DNA of 64,000 bases from Aurelia coerulea (GCA_039566865.1 CM076954.1:14160001-14224000); one strand, 5' to 3'; positions 44,101 through 57,420 are shown, counted from the stretch's first letter. Numbers and translations: made by a program. Notes: generated by a model from the letters alone, not told the origin.

Positions 44101-47100
44101 TTGTTTGTTTTGGATCATTGGTTAAGAGAAGTTCCTTTGTCTGCAATGGCTAATCACTTTGAATGGCGTTGTCACAAAATCTGTCCTCGCTCCGAGCATC
44201 GAATGTTTCCACTATTTTGATAATTCACGAGGACAAGAGATGCGTGTAAATAAGCAAGGAAAGAATGCAGTTCTGTTTAAGACAAAGCGATTTGACAGCC
44301 TCAAGAATATATTTCACAGCTTCGATGCAGCCGACCATAATGTTTTGCTTTCTCTGTTTATTTTGATTTGACTCAAAGGTGTGAAATCTATTCTTCAAAA
44401 AGGCAAATCGCTGGAAACCTGACTCTTTTCTTTTGCACAATTTGCCCTTGCTGTGTAAAACTAGTTGTACCTAGGAACTACACAGATAGAACTACTAGTG
44501 TTACCCCGATGGATAATGGTGTTTAAAATGCTAAGGTCGTTCATGCCGTTCCATAGTCGTTGGCATTTTGTTGCAAAAAGTATCGCTTTCAGTAAACCTT
44601 CTGCCTCAGAACTACAAAAACTGAATAATAAGTAGTTCCGTAGGGGCATGAAATAGATCACAGTAGTTGCCCGTTTTGTGCCCACAGTGCAATTTTATCA
44701 GAGAAAAATGTTTGTCATGGTTTAGCAGTTGAATGCTTATTGAGGACTATTGCTAAAAATGTTCGGAGTAATTTGGATCACAACAATTGAACTTAAAGGA
44801 CAAGTCTGGGGTTGGTATGATTGATGATAGAATACAAGATAATACTGCTATGAATGATGTATGATACGTTATTCCACTATTTTTCTCCTTGTGAAATTAC
44901 GTATTCAAATAAGCAATTTGAGCGAAATGACGTCTTTTTGCACAAACGAAAGCGAGGCAGTGTGATTTTTTCTTTGGCTCTTAATCGGTGCTAGCCTCTT
45001 TATCGTGTACTCATGCATTGAAAATGGCGCAAGAACACGATAAAGTGGCTTGCAACGATAAAGAGGCGAAAAACAATCACATAGCCTCGTTTTCGTTTGC
45101 GCGATATGATGTTACTTCGCTCAAATTGCTTATTTGAATACGTAATTTCACAAGAAGAAGGCGAAAAATAATGGAAAAAAGTATCATACATCATTCATGG
45201 CAGGAGTATCTTGTATTTTATCATCAATCATACCAACCCCGGACTTGTCCTTTAAAGACCTATCTATTTCCAACGGTTAAATGTTCATATCCGAGTTAGA
45301 ATTTTTGCACTAGACCTCGCTTTGGAACTTAGGGTACCAAGTGAAAATCGCATTATCTTACTGGCTTTCTTGTCTATCACTTGTCTATTGTCAGGGAATA
45401 AGATGATTTCTCAATTTATTTGCTTTCCAATGATATTATAAATTTTCGTGGAAACATCATGGAACTAATTTCCAATTATACTTTCTAGCAAACCAAGAAA
45501 AACTAAAGGAACGAGTCAACGATTACAGAACTATTTGCAAGTCGCTGTCTGTTCCATTCGGAGAGGAGGAGAAATCGTTACAAGAGCGTAAGAATTTACT
45601 TTGAAAATAAACTTTCTCTGCTTGAAACTTTGGTTGGGTAATTCAGCTCGTTGATACACTTCAACACTTTAGCGCAACCAGTACCATATTTTGGACAAGA
45701 AAGTAGTTGTTTAAAAATGTGTCATTTTGTAACCATGTTCAGTTGATGTTTAGAGAATTCATAGTCATAAGAATGGACAAATCCAGTATATGTTGCACTT
45801 GTTTGGACAAATTTATGTTTTGATTCCAGTTAGTAGATGGTAGGCCACATTAAGAAAAAGTAAATTAAATTCGACAACTGCTGTGACATTGTTAAATCAC
45901 AGGTAATTTCGAGACGGCTTAGCCCATTCTTAGCCAAGAAAATGGTATTCAGAGAATGGTTTTGGTTTCCATTTTTAAATGTGTTCTCAAATGACCTAAA
46001 AGAACATTAACTAAATAAAACTATCTAAACAGTAACAAAGCAAAACAACTGAATTACAAGTAGCACAAACAACAGACTGATAGGAAAGATATCATATATC
46101 GTGTGGATTAATATGGATTTATTTGCATAACCAAAGCTGGCGAACAAGTTCGATTCGATACACTTACACATCTGGGTGCTTATTTCCGCTCTGTATTGTA
46201 TCAAGTACACAACATTGTCTTTGGAATTCATAAACATGAAACTGGGTTTTGATTCTATCGTCTCTTCAAATGGCAATAAGCACGGCTTGCCTTCTAAGTA
46301 GATGTGCCATGTTACAAGACAGTAAATTTCATTCTTTGTTGCTTTGCACACTGGGCAAATACGGCCCTTTTGATCAAATTTAGGCCCTTTTTTATCTTCC
46401 AGTCTCTATTTTAGTCAATGATCAGCATAATTACTGAATTATTCTCAGACCAACTGAAAAGTATTACTAAACCTGTCATATTCTGTAAAAATCTGCAGGT
46501 TTGGTCCCAGACATGATATTTATTGCAATCATTGTATTGAAATGCTTGATGATCTGTCAATAAATTCAAATACATTGCTTGTGGCAATATTGAAGTTTGC
46601 ATCGAAACATCATTTATACAGGATTTTTCTTATCTGAAAATAGGTTATTTTTGAGGTGTGAAAGCCGCTTTTTAAAACTGTTTGTTTGAGAAATCGACGA
46701 TATAATGATTGATCTAATACCACCATTCTACTCATTTATGGCCTTTGTATGTTATGTTAATAGCAATTAGAAAATTTCAATGGACTTTGTATTTGCAGTT
46801 GTTTGGAAAACAACCGTTGTTGTTTGGAATGCAACGGTTTGTGTATGCATACCGTAAAAATCCCCCTCTCTTTTAAGACCCTGCCCCCAAAATTATATCA
46901 AATTCCAGAGATTGCCAAAGATTTTCTATTTATCTACCTAAACAAAATTTGCATGTTATGTTAATTTTGACATGGTTTTGAACAAAATTTATGTCGAATT
47001 TCTCGTAAGATTGTATGTTAATCCATCAAAATATGGGCAAAAGAATTAAAGGCTATGGTTTAAATTTTTGTCATTTGACTTTGTGCACAAACCTCTCTTC

Positions 47101-50100
47101 TCTTTTAAGCCCTTCTCTTTAAACCTCTCTGTTCCCTCCAAAAGACCTTTTAGCTATTCTGAAAAGAATCAGAATCAAACAACATTTTGCAAAATTTTGT
47201 AGAATTTTTGAATGGGCACAATAGTGACACAAGCTCTAACGCCACTCGATCAAACGTCGGGTATAAGAATGTATAAAAATAACGCTTGAGGCAACAAATT
47301 TCCTGCTGGGAACAAATTTTTTCCCCGACCAATCAGGATGCCAGACTTGAAATAACTTTATCGGATTCGCTGATTCTTCTTCCATTCAAAAATCCCGCAA
47401 AGGCAAACAAACGCGTTCGAACAACGCGTTAGACTGAACTGCTGCAATGATCAAAATCTTAAAAGTAACGAGCGAAATTAGGAGATCTTTTGCGTCCCCA
47501 AACAACCGAAATATCACTTAGGAATTTTTTGCTTTAATGGCTCAAAGAAACATTCATCTAAGTACTGATAGCTTGTTTTGCAGTGTAGCACTTCAGGAAA
47601 ACCCCTTTTTGCGGCGTTTTAGGGACGGTGGTTTTGAGAAAAAATAGCATTTGATTTAGGCCATGTCCGTTTCTGGAACCGTATGGCCATGAGTCGTGGT
47701 TATAGCGTCCATCAGCCAATCAATAGCGATAACCTACGAACATATAATCAGTCTAATTCTTCCTATTCCTTGTAGCGGATGTCACACGCAGATTCGATCG
47801 TGTATTTTGGTTTGGCGATTTCAATTTTCGGGTCAATAAATCCAGAGCAGAAGCAGATAAAGTTTTCGCAAATAGATCTTTTGAAGATCGAAATGAACGC
47901 AAAAAATTTATTATCGATGTAAGTATATGCAGTTTGTTTGCAACATTTCCGTGAGCTCTTTAGTAAGAAGAGGTTCTCTCTAAAAATCTTGAAGAAAACA
48001 TGGAACAATAGCTTTCCAAAAAGGCATTGTCAGGAAGGTAGATATTTAAACAAATGATTTCTGGTACGGAATTTGAAATAACCTTAAATAATTGACTCAT
48101 TTTGTATTCAACCCACAACGCAACATTAGATACTGTAATATGTGGAAAAAACTGCTAACTCCTGTTGAAGAATAGCAGCCATGTTAACCTGTAACGAGGG
48201 AGAGAACTGTTGGATCCTGCAAGAGAAACAGCGAATTAACCTGAAACCCTGAAAGGAGAGAAAACAAGCACGAACCAAACTGATGAGTGTGCGACGAAAC
48301 GCGTCTTTGGTTATTCAACGTTGCTGTTTATTACAGCTGTTAACTTATTTTCCCTCCTTTCAGATTTTCAGGTTAATTCGTTGTTTCTCCTGCAGGATTT
48401 AACAGCGCTCGACCAAGGCTTGTTTGTAGAATAGCTAGAAGGTCTGTAGGAACTGTGTTTTTATCTTTCGCAATAAGTATGAAGGAAATGTTAATAACAG
48501 CAGCCAACTAATATTGAGGAAAGAGCGCCTAAAATGGGAACCCAATTAACCGAGGAGGGGGGGGGGCTCTTGATTTAAATTTGTACCGCGGTGTGCCCGC
48601 GAGAACATCTTTTTTTTACCCCGCTCCAGAATTTTTCACTTCAAATGATAACCGAGTCTAGAAAAAACGACCCGATGTAACAAAATATCCCCTTTCGAAA
48701 TGTTTTAACAACCTGCTAAAAATTACCTTCTTTGTTCGGGATACTATCAGTGAAAGTCTTACGGATTTTCTCCAGAAGAGCTAGACCCCCGTTTAGCGCT
48801 TTGGAATACGCGCACTAGCGATTGCAGGGTCATCGTCCTTCGTTTTTCCTTTGTGAATTCGCGCATGCCCCAAAAACGCTTCACCCATTCCATTGATCAT
48901 CGAACCAATCAAAGTTATCGTCTTTTCCATTGTGACTTACAAAAAGGGGAGTTCGCAGTATCCCGAACAATTCTTGTGATACCATGCGCTAGAAAACATA
49001 GGTGAAAACGATACCCTGAAAAATGGCACATCCCCGTCGGAAAAATATACCAAGTACCTCCTCTGGACAAATATACTAAGTACCCCCCCCCCCTGGCCCA
49101 AATATCATTCGACCTAGAGTTCTGAAGTTAGTCATTTCAAACTCCTAGAAACAGTAGCGTAGCCAGGGGGGCAAGGGGGGGGGGGCGGCCGCCCCCCCAG
49201 TCATCGCCTAAGGTGGTTTTCGTGATTCGTCCAAATCCGTTGAGAAACTGAAGGGGGGGGGGGGGGGTAAGTTGTATTTACCTCCAACAGATGTCGCAGC
49301 GCTGTTTGTGAATGTCAAACGGGGACAAGGAAGTCAATCCCTTTAACTAATAAATGGCATCTTTGCATCATTTAAGTCAACAAGAATAGCAAAAATTTTT
49401 TCCTCGCTTCGCTCGCAATTCCAAACATCTATCATAGCATGTCTCGTATAACATCTTACTACCGCTTGGCTTGTTATCACGTCCAAGCATTGCAGCTTTC
49501 TTAGAATCAATGAACCCGACTTAGGCACCCCTTTAACTGTGTATGTGTATTGCATCTATTTGGGAAAAAATATAAATCAAATTAAGTGCTTCTCAGAAAT
49601 TTCTGCTCGCTTCGCTTGTACTTCTATGTGTATTTACACTTTTCGTATTTGGCAACATGCTGCCACTTGTCTACTTCGGGTCTACCTCGTCGCGATTTAA
49701 GCACTCCCAGATGCATCTTGCATTTACTTATGCCTTCCTTAATTCTTATCGACAGTGTCCCTCTTTTCGAAAATGCTATGAAAGTCAATGTCTGCTTCTC
49801 AAAAATGTCATCTAAAACCGAAGAGAAAATAGCTGGGTATAGGTTGGGGAAGAATTTTCCGATTAATGTCAAATCCTGGCACTGGGAAGTACGATATTGG
49901 GAGACGCATTCTAAGCCAAAGTAAAGGATCTTTTTTCAAAAATTTTCCTCGTGTTCTGATTCATACAATTGCCGTCACAAAACGATCAAGGTTTCCTTGT
50001 CGCTAAAGGCAAAAGCATGAGCATGATATTGGGAGATGCATTCTAAGACAAAGTAAAGGGTCTTTCTTTAAAAATTTCCTCGTGCTCTGATTCATAGGAT

Positions 50101-53100
50101 AACTGTTACAAAACGATCAAGGTTTCTTTGTCGCTAAAGGCAAGCATGATATTGGGAGATGCATTCTAAGCCAAAGTAAAGGGCATGGCCCCAAAAACTC
50201 CCAGCCCCCTCATTGTCATACCCCCACTTTATTTATCCTGGCCACGCCGCTGCATTCTCTTTATCTTTCTTATGATCACTAAACGTCACCATCCAATTGC
50301 ACGAGCATTTGCTGTTTTTCTAGCGTTTTGATAAGAGTTTCAAGACGACAGACGAATAAAAATTGAAGTTGGCAAACGATGGTATAAAACCTTCTTCATG
50401 GGCCCAAACCCTTAGCACTCTTCGTGGGCCCTCGATAGGTCAATCAACCCTTCTGCTGACAAGTGTTCCAATCAATCTGCCACGCATGACATGGGTATTC
50501 TGATGTTAGCAATAACATTAGAATTTCTAATCTACAAAATTTTGATTAGAATTCAAATAAGACTAAAAGAAGAAGGGAAGCTGTCATTGACTGCTTTTTA
50601 AAGTGGCATTGAAAGTTTTAATGAACCTATTTCATCTGCTTGTTTTGTTCAGGCATATTCTCGTTTTTTGTCCTGGGAGTAGGCAACTCCAAGTAGCTAA
50701 ATTTTCATCTGCAACTTTAATGAACTTGGCCCTTTTAATCTTCGATTCTGGGTGGCTTTGTCTAAAATAGGGTGTTTCCGGCATTCTAAAGGGCGTGGCC
50801 CCCAAAAATTTTTCCGGGGGCCAGCCCCCGGACCCCATTTTTACTTGCTTCACTCGCATCTTGCCCCCCCAAAGACAGGACCCTGGCTAGGCCACTGCCT
50901 AGAAATGATACTGAAAATGAGGCTGTGCTTGTATAGCTTGTTTTAGTAAAATTTGCAAATTTCATCCTTCTTGTAGGAACTCATAAAGCATGATCAGTTA
51001 TGTGAAATCATGGACAAAGGTATTTTTTGTGCACCGTTGTGAATTTTTAGTCCCTTGTTTATTTGATTCTTCATTGCATTGAAAAACGATGCTTTCTTTG
51101 AATCTTTAAGGTCCTAGCAGAATACATTGCTAATAAGAAAATACTTCAATTGCCTTACTAACGTAGTATTTGTAATAAAAATTGAATTTAGAGCCTTTCA
51201 TAAAGACCTACTCCAGGACTGATTGTCTAGTTTTGTTAATTTTGACATTACATAGCAACACCCCTAAATACTGCAACTTCTCTTTCATTTTTCAGGTAAA
51301 ATATTTCATGGTTTCAAAGAGGCCCCGATTACGTTTTTACCAACTTACAAATTCGATGTTAATACAGATAGCTACGACACATCCACAAAGGCTAGAGTGC
51401 AATCGTGGACGGTAAGTAAAATGTTCTTAGTCATAAGTCGCATCATACAACCAGGCCATATGGAGCCAGGTTAATACCACATTCGCATGGACACAGTTAA
51501 ACAAGCTTTGTCTAAACCAGGTTGAATTTCAACCAATCAAATGTATTCTATTTGTTGAATTGACCAATTAAAACGCCCCATTCAATGAACCTGGTTTAAT
51601 TTAAGGGTTTAAAACAAGAGTTTTGTAAACAATCGGAAAGTACGGGACAACCCGCACACGTGACTAAAGCCTTGGGTTTTTAATGGCGGCCAGCTTCATC
51701 ACAGCTTCTACGAAAGTTTCATTGCTGTGTTTTCTTGTCTATGTCTATGAAATGTGATGGAACTTTTGATATCCATTAAAACTTTCAAATATTCGGAGTT
51801 AGAAAAATAGAACAAATCCTCCACCAAAGCTTCGATCACCAAGATTGTCGCAGATACTTTGGATTACTATTCTCTGTGCAAAATCGCCATGAGCTATGTT
51901 GCGCTTAGCCTAAACACATTCGATGATTTGACACACAGATCCACGCAGAGAGGACGGGTTGCAGAGCCCCTTTAAGCTGGTTTGATTTAATTTGCAAATG
52001 TGAGTGGGCTTGGCTCACAGGTTTTCGTAGAGGGACCAATCATTATTAATGCCGGGGATCTGGAAGATTATTCCATGGGTATAAAAATATTTTTCGTAGC
52101 CCCTTGAAAGGAGAAAGGCTAATGTTGACGAAGAAATCCATTTAAAAAATTTATAAAAAGCCAACAATTATTATTGTCTACAACTCTAGAATGACACGAA
52201 GAACTTTTACATCTATGTTGGCCTTTTTGCTACACTTCGTTAGTTCATTGCAATGGATTCACAGCTCTTGATTACACACATTGGCAAGCGCTGATACACC
52301 ATTTTGGAACACCCAACAAATATTTGTTTATAGAAATTGTAACTAGATTAACGGATTTCTATATCTTTGTTTCAGGATCGAATTCTATACAAATCAAAAC
52401 AGCATGACCAGATCAAGGTTGCAGCATATAATTCTTGCACGACAATCAGATGCTCAGATCATCGGTATGAAATTCACATTGGATGTTTTTAATCATGTAT
52501 TCGCTTAAAGGGTCACTGCAAAAGATTATGAAATTTCTCCATAGTTTTTCACCTGACCATTTTGAGGAAGGAGACTGTTTCTCCTTAGCTTTTCGCCTAA
52601 CCATTTTGAGGAAGGAGACTGTTTCGCCATAATTTTCCAGAAGAGAAATGGAAACTTCTCAGAGAAGATGTTCCATTTCCTTTAAACTTGCGTGCAGAAA
52701 CTACCGGGTGCGCCAAAATGAACTATGTACTTTTGGCAGACCATGATCTATCGTACACTGGACCGATTTTGAAGATTTATGACTTAATCTTTAGCAGAAA
52801 GCATGAATGAGATTCCATGATTTTTTGCCAGTTGTTTTGTTTTCAGTTTTTAGAGCTAGAAGCGAGTTTCTTACATTTTTCGCTTTCGAAAACACTGAAA
52901 ATGATAAAAAACATCGATCAAATTTTCTAAAGCCTCCACATGTACGGACAAAGAGAAAAGTTTTCAGGGTGATTTGGTGATTTAGAATTTGATTAGTGTA
53001 AACTTCTGCACGAGCGTTATTTCAACGATTGGTCTTTTGCGAAATTCTGTAATAGTTGCAATGAAGTGCCGCCCCAAGCCGTCACAAAGTCAAAGATTCA

Positions 53101-54387
53101 ACAAAGCTCTATGCTTGCTGGCCTCATGAGGCTTCCCTGTTTTTCTCTTTAACCCCCTTGACACAAGAACGCAACATGCACCACAGCATACATTCAACGA
53201 AATTACAAAAGGAAAGACATTTCTTTTTATCGTTGAAAATGATGTTACATTTCTCCCAAGATAGAACCAACTCTCGTACAGCAGATTACAATTAATCGAT
53301 TTCTAAATCCCAAATCACCACAAACAAGTTTTCTCTTTGTCCATTCATTGTCGATTCTTTAGAAAATACGTTTTTAGATCGTTTTAAGCGTTTTCGAAAA
53401 TGAAATTTTAAGAAACTCGGTTCCTAGCTCTAAAAATTGAAAACGAAAAAATTTGCAAAAATTCCTAGATTCTAATATTAGGCTTTTTGCTGCGGATTAA
53501 GTCATAAATCTTCAAAATCGGTCCAGTGTACGATTTATCGTGGCCTGCCAATGTGCATAGTTCATTTTGGCGCACCCGGTATAGGGCAATTTTGCATCTT
53601 TTACTGTGGGTTCGTTTCAACCAGCATGCTTGAAGCTTGCCATCTCTTAGGGCATTTGTTGTCGAAATTTGTATTTGTTGCCATTCTCATTGGCAATGAG
53701 AATGATGACAACGAAGGGATAAGAGCTGCAGAGCATGCTGGCTGAAACAGACTTCCAGTGTGCCTTCCAGTCTCCATACCTACCACTGAAATTGGTTTCT
53801 ATGTCCGAGGTTACTCGTGCCCTAGATCAAGCTCTTACGTCGTGTAGGAGTCGAAGTTTCATAAGAAATCTCAAATTTGATAGATTTCTGGTTAAAATAC
53901 GGTGTGTTATCGAATATTATTGCTCAATATAAGGTCTTTCATGCCGTGATTCCTCATTTCCCTCCCCAAAGAAAGTAAGTTATGTTGTAAATAGCTGGTT
54001 TAAGTTAGTTTTTAGTAACTATGTAACTACCAACTGTAAATAATGTTATCATGATGATGATGTTTCCAACTACCCTTGTTTCCCTACTCTCTACTGGTGT
54101 GTTCGTTGATGAATTAATTGATTTATTTTCTTTCCTCTAGGCCTGTTTATTGTATATTAGAAGCCAAAATTGAGCCCATCAAAAAGAAGTAAGTTATCAA
54201 CAGAAATTGATTTTCTTGTATTGAGCTAGTTTCTCCTAAAATTGCTTTTCATTATATTCTAACATTTAAACTCATATTTTTGTTTCAAATAGAGGCTATT
54301 TTCTTGAATTTGCTTTCTGAAATCTTTTTTCCCTTTGCAGTGTCCTACTTCCCGCAGCATTGTTTGACAGAGAAATTTATGTAGAAG
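38130..54387 (+). CDS. INPP5E: INPP5E orthologue: inositol polyphosphate 5-phosphatase, 12 exons to end of catalytic domain
   Basis: Exons: 38130-39674, 40143-40240, 42374-42498, 43086-43138, 43364-43430, 45489-45587, 47776-47918, 50977-51019, 51296-51411, 52376-52464, 54141-54188, 54341-54387. All introns are GT-AG with matching phases; 824 codons plus one base (human is 644 aa). The family removes the 5-phosphate of PI(4,5)P2 and PI(3,4,5)P3 at the primary cilium. Residues 1-500 (exon 1) are low-complexity, Ser-rich and acidic at about 258-290. The catalytic domain follows: WNMKG (about 508), INSHFA (about 629), FWFGDFNFR (about 674), SWTDRIL (about 761) and CSDHRPVY (about 789). The second signature reads RVQSWTDR, where the family has RxPSWxDR, so the usual Pro is Gln. 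The true 3' end is unclear; see 55764-55981 and 63128-63216. The first ATG (38126) opens a 13-codon frame overlapping the chosen start. Confidence 0.95.
40377..40696. mobile_element. CCCGGG-GGTACT MITE, copy 2, INPP5E intron 2
   Basis: The ends are cccgggggggtacttagta and the inverse ...agtacccc...cctggg with a long C run. Flanked by a perfect 8-bp duplication cttccaaa (40369-40376, 40697-40704). The interior phrase tttctagagcaggtt repeats. Confidence 0.9.
41183..42214. mobile_element. GAGTGGTGTCGCCC element, 1.03 kb, TA duplication, INPP5E intron 2
   Basis: TA flanks both ends (41181-41182, 42215-42216). The ends are GAGTGGTGTCGCCCATTATG and the inverse of GAGTAGCGTCGCCCATTATG. The motif gtcgcccattatg appears at least five times: left end, 41390, and reversed near 41783, 42176 and 42190. 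Same plan as 34147-35284. No coding capacity seen. It ends about 160 bp before exon 3. Confidence 0.85.
44255..44420. repeat. Dispersed repeat, INPP5E intron 5, copy 1
   Basis: It matches 54445-54625 in the same orientation. Shared phrases include aacaaagcgattt or acaaagcgatttg, ccataatg, ttctctgttta, and aggtgtgaaatctat followed by aaggcaaat. Boundaries are not sharp; element type unknown. Confidence 0.65.
44797..45251. mobile_element. TTAA-target MITE (AGGACAAGTC type), 455 bp, INPP5E intron 5
   Basis: The ends are AGGACAAGTCTGGGGTTGGT and the inverse of AGGACAAGTCCGGGGTTGGT, flanked by TTAA on both sides (44793-44796, 45252-45255). The arms are inverted over about 170 bp (for example cgtattcaaataagcaattt). 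The middle holds two facing copies of cacgataaag-type sequence. Confidence 0.92.
48553..49102. mobile_element. CCCGGG-GGTACT MITE relative, copy 3, INPP5E intron 7
   Basis: The right part reads tggcacatccccgtcggaaa, then two copies of atatac-aagtac, then a C run and ctggccc, the inverse of the left end of 40377-40696. The left end is a G run after accgaggag. No target duplication found; rearranged. Confidence 0.6.
49151..50252. mobile_element. hAT-like element with internal tandem repeat, INPP5E intron 7
   Basis: The ends are CAGTAGCGTAGCCAGG and the inverse of CAGCGGCGTGGCCAGG, with runs of G and C just inside. At about 49893-50190 a unit of roughly 130 bp (atattgggagatgcattcta through gatcaaggtttccttgtcgc) occurs twice plus a partial third time. 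Plus frame 49586-49924 and minus frame 49624-49872 show no transposase motif. Target duplication not found. Confidence 0.6.
52704..53579. mobile_element. CCGGGTGCGCC MITE, copy 3, 876 bp, INPP5E intron 10
   Basis: TA duplication (52702-52703, 53580-53581). The ends are CCGGGTGCGCCAAAATGAAC and its inverse. Arms match 24683-25246. The middle carries about 270 bp of extra sequence (about 52998-53270), perhaps a further insertion. Confidence 0.9.
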
Positions 54388-55020
54388 GTGAGTATATGAT
54401 GCAAGCATTCATCAACATGCCAGCAGCAGGGGCGAATTTTGTAAACAAAGGATATAGGTATGATTTAAACAAAGCGATTTGGCAGCCGCAAGAATTGATT
54501 TCCACACATCCTTTGCAGCCAACCATAATGCTTTACCTTCTCTGTTTATATTTATTTGATTGGGTGCACTTTAAGGTGTGAAATCTATGCTTCTGAAAGG
54601 CAAATTGCTTTGTCTTCTCGAGAACCTAGTGTTTAACAAAATTCGCCCTTGTTGGTGCCAGCTATTTTTTATATTGTATTTGTAGTTTGAAGGGGTTATG
54701 AAACATGCTACGAATCAGATTAAACAAACCAGCCTAGGCCAGAATTTTAATCGATAAAACTGGTCAATGTGGTTGAGTGTGAATGCTGTTTTCCCATAAG
54801 TGGCTCTGTTTACATTACTTTAAAATCGGTTTGATTTGAAATTTGATTTTGGTTTAAGGCAAAATATGGTTATATGATGTAGAGTAACATAATCGTGCTA
54901 CGTTTCAACTCCACCATCTGAAAAGGTTTGACATAGAAGCAGATTTGATTTCGTCTGGGGGAAAGCAATTGCTTGCTTCTGATATCTGCTCCTCTCCAAA
55001 TCTGAAAGCCAATTTGGAAC

Positions 55021-55364
55021 CCCAGGGGGCACCAAAGTCACATTCGGGGAAGTAGGGGCGATATTTCTGGGTCAGAATTTTGCCGAAAGTGATATTTTTG
55101 AGTCCAAATAAACTGAAATTATGGTGACGATGTTTTTGGCAACCAGATCACCAGATATAGTCAAGATGATACTTCTGGGTTCTTTAGAGGCTATCCTCGC
55201 CCCCACTTTGCATTGTTTCATGATATCTTGTGTTTGTTTACATTTGTCTAAAATTAGCTGATATTTCTGGGCTGCAATGAAGCTGAACTGCTATTTTTGG
55301 ATTGCCTGAAAGTTTCTTGGACTGACCCCCCTCCCGTATGGGTATATGCTGAATGCCCCCTGGG
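55021..55364. mobile_element. CCCAGGGGGCA MITE, 344 bp
   Basis: The ends are CCCAGGGGGCA and its inverse, flanked by a perfect 8-bp duplication tttggaac (55013-55020, 55365-55372). The phrase gatatttctgg recurs inside. Confidence 0.9.
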
Positions 55365-55658
55365 TTTGGAACTCAGCTTTCTTTTTCATCTTCCAAAACA
55401 TGGAATGTAAAAGGATAACGATGGTTCTAATTTGACCAAGAAATTAACGACTCAACTAGTTTTTAAACCGATTTTACAGAGAGTGCTTCTAGTTTACACT
55501 GATCAAGCAACGTCTCAAAAGATTGCTAAGTCCTTCAACTACTTGTTGATGCCAAATTCATAAGTTTTGCTTCCAGGAAACTAGGGGTTATTTAGCTGGT
55601 GCAATTTTTTTGGGTTATCCGGTACTTGATTAGGCTCAATACACAGTCCCAGTTATCG

Positions 55659-55659
55659 C

Positions 55660-55711
<52 letters not shown>
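55659..55711. repeat. (CAA)n microsatellite
   Basis: About 17 uninterrupted CAA triplets. Confidence 0.98.
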
Positions 55712-55763
55712 GCATGTATTACGATTAAAGTGAATTGTTATTTATATTTATGATCTTGCGCAG

Positions 55764-55981
55764 CAACGTATCCCCGCTGCATTTGTCGTACTGTAAAAGT
55801 GGAATGGAGTGAAAACATTGGGGTGAATGGAGTAAGTCTAGTACTTGATCTCTTATTGAAAGATTTCTCTCTTTTACAGCAAATATACGACGATCAGCTC
55901 CCAAAGGAAGCCAACAAGCTAGCAACGTTTGTACAATTCTATGATCTTTTGGAGATTGAAGTCTGCTATCGGTACAATTGA
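55764..55981 (+). other. Candidate 3' coding exons of INPP5E (two-exon option)
   Basis: After the acceptor at 55762-55763, the frame continuing from exon 12 (55764-55831, 22 codons after a split Ala) stays open. It meets a strong donor, gtaagt, and a 48-bp intron with a pyrimidine-rich ctctcttttacag. It resumes in phase at 55880 and stops at 55981. Splice sites and phase fit INPP5E, but the peptide (ATYPRCICRTVKVEW) has no similarity I recognise to the INPP5E C-terminus, and no prenylation box is present. Confidence 0.3.
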
Positions 55982-57420
55982 AGGTTGCTTTGAACAGGGA
56001 AACCATCATGAAGCATACTGAGAGCTTAATGAGAATTGGATACTCGATCATGTGACCTGATGTTTAATCGTGTTTTTTTTTCATTGGTGGAATTTTGCTG
56101 TAGAAAACTGGCAGGATTTTTTTGTCAAAGAATATTGGTCCGCAGGAAACTGAAATTTTCTGACGCTCTGTGGAGAAGGTTCGTCAGGGAGTAGGGTAGA
56201 ACAACGGTATCTTTAGGACCACTGATTCAACTTAACGCTTCTTGCTAGATTTATCAGGGAAGACAAATGCAGGAATATTTATTGCAGATATATTACTCAA
56301 AATTTGGAGAATTTTAAACTGATGCAAAGAAATTGTGAGAGTTCAATCGTTTATGAGACTTCTGAATTTTGCAATCACACAATTGATATTGAGTGCTAGC
56401 AGGGGCGTGGCTAGTGAAAGTGTGACCCCCTAATACTTTTGACAAAACCAACATTTGGGCAAAATTTACCAATATTTCAAGCAAAATGGTGCAGAACAAT
56501 GATTATTAACTGAGGCAATGGAATATTCAAAGGATGTTTTAAGATAGGAGATTTTCCCAGATTTTTTTTAATTTGTGCTGCGTTTTGTCTTAGACTTATT
56601 ACGATGAGTGCCAGTACGTTTGTCCCCCAAAGCTGAAGAATTCACTTCAAATTGTATGTTTCTTATTTCTTAGAATTAACGATAGCTTGAAAGCAGGAGA
56701 GAACATGTTTGTATATGTATAAAGATATTGTATATTAAAATGTACCTAAAGGATCCCTGAACCATCTTACAGTAGCTATGTGTATATATTTACAGAAATT
56801 ATTCGGCAAATCTACTATATTGCACATCACAATTCATCTACTATTGTTGTGAACTTTATTTATCATTTTGTGAACAGAAGGAAACGATTTGTTGTAGGCA
56901 TGTAACATGAGGCAGAATGGTACACATTTTTTACAAGAAACTGGTTTATAAGAAACTAGTAATACCATGACCAAAAATTTAAGAAACTCTATAGAGTCTA
57001 GTACTCCCTTCAAGAACAATTAACAAGCTCTGAAATTTATTTCAAGAATAAGAGTCGGTAGATTACGGTTCGCGTGGCATTGCGTTTGTGAATATCTGCT
57101 GAAGAGTGTTCATGGGTTCCTTGTCAACTTTCAGGCCCGTAGGAGGCGGGGGACAGGGGGGGCTTAAGCCCCCCAATAGTTTTGAAAACAATGGTGCTAC
57201 GTCAAGCGAATTAATTAAATGTATTGTTCTCTATTGTTTTAAGAACAATTGCCCCCCAATCCGAAGCTTCTTCCTACTTGTTCCAATGGCATTCAGAACA
57301 AAAAGGGAACAGCACAACGGATCTATCTCGAATGGGAGACTGTCTGTCTTAGAGGGAACAGCACAAGGGATCAACTATGTTTTCATTCATTGGGGCCAGT
57401 CTCTGCAGTGGGCTGAAACC

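Noticed and set aside
46025..46351. Minus frame of 108 codons with a hydrophobic C-terminus
   Set aside because: No recognisable domain, no splice support, inside an INPP5E intron. Could be a decayed transposon remnant, but I cannot support it.
47428..47752. Another TAGACT-type MITE just before INPP5E exon 7
   Set aside because: The right end (ataatcagtcta) is convincing, but no left end with a matching 9-bp duplication was found, so only a remnant can be claimed.
51450..52020. TTAA-type MITE in INPP5E intron 9
   Set aside because: A right end like gcagagcccctttaa is present, but the proposed left end does not form a matching inverted repeat.
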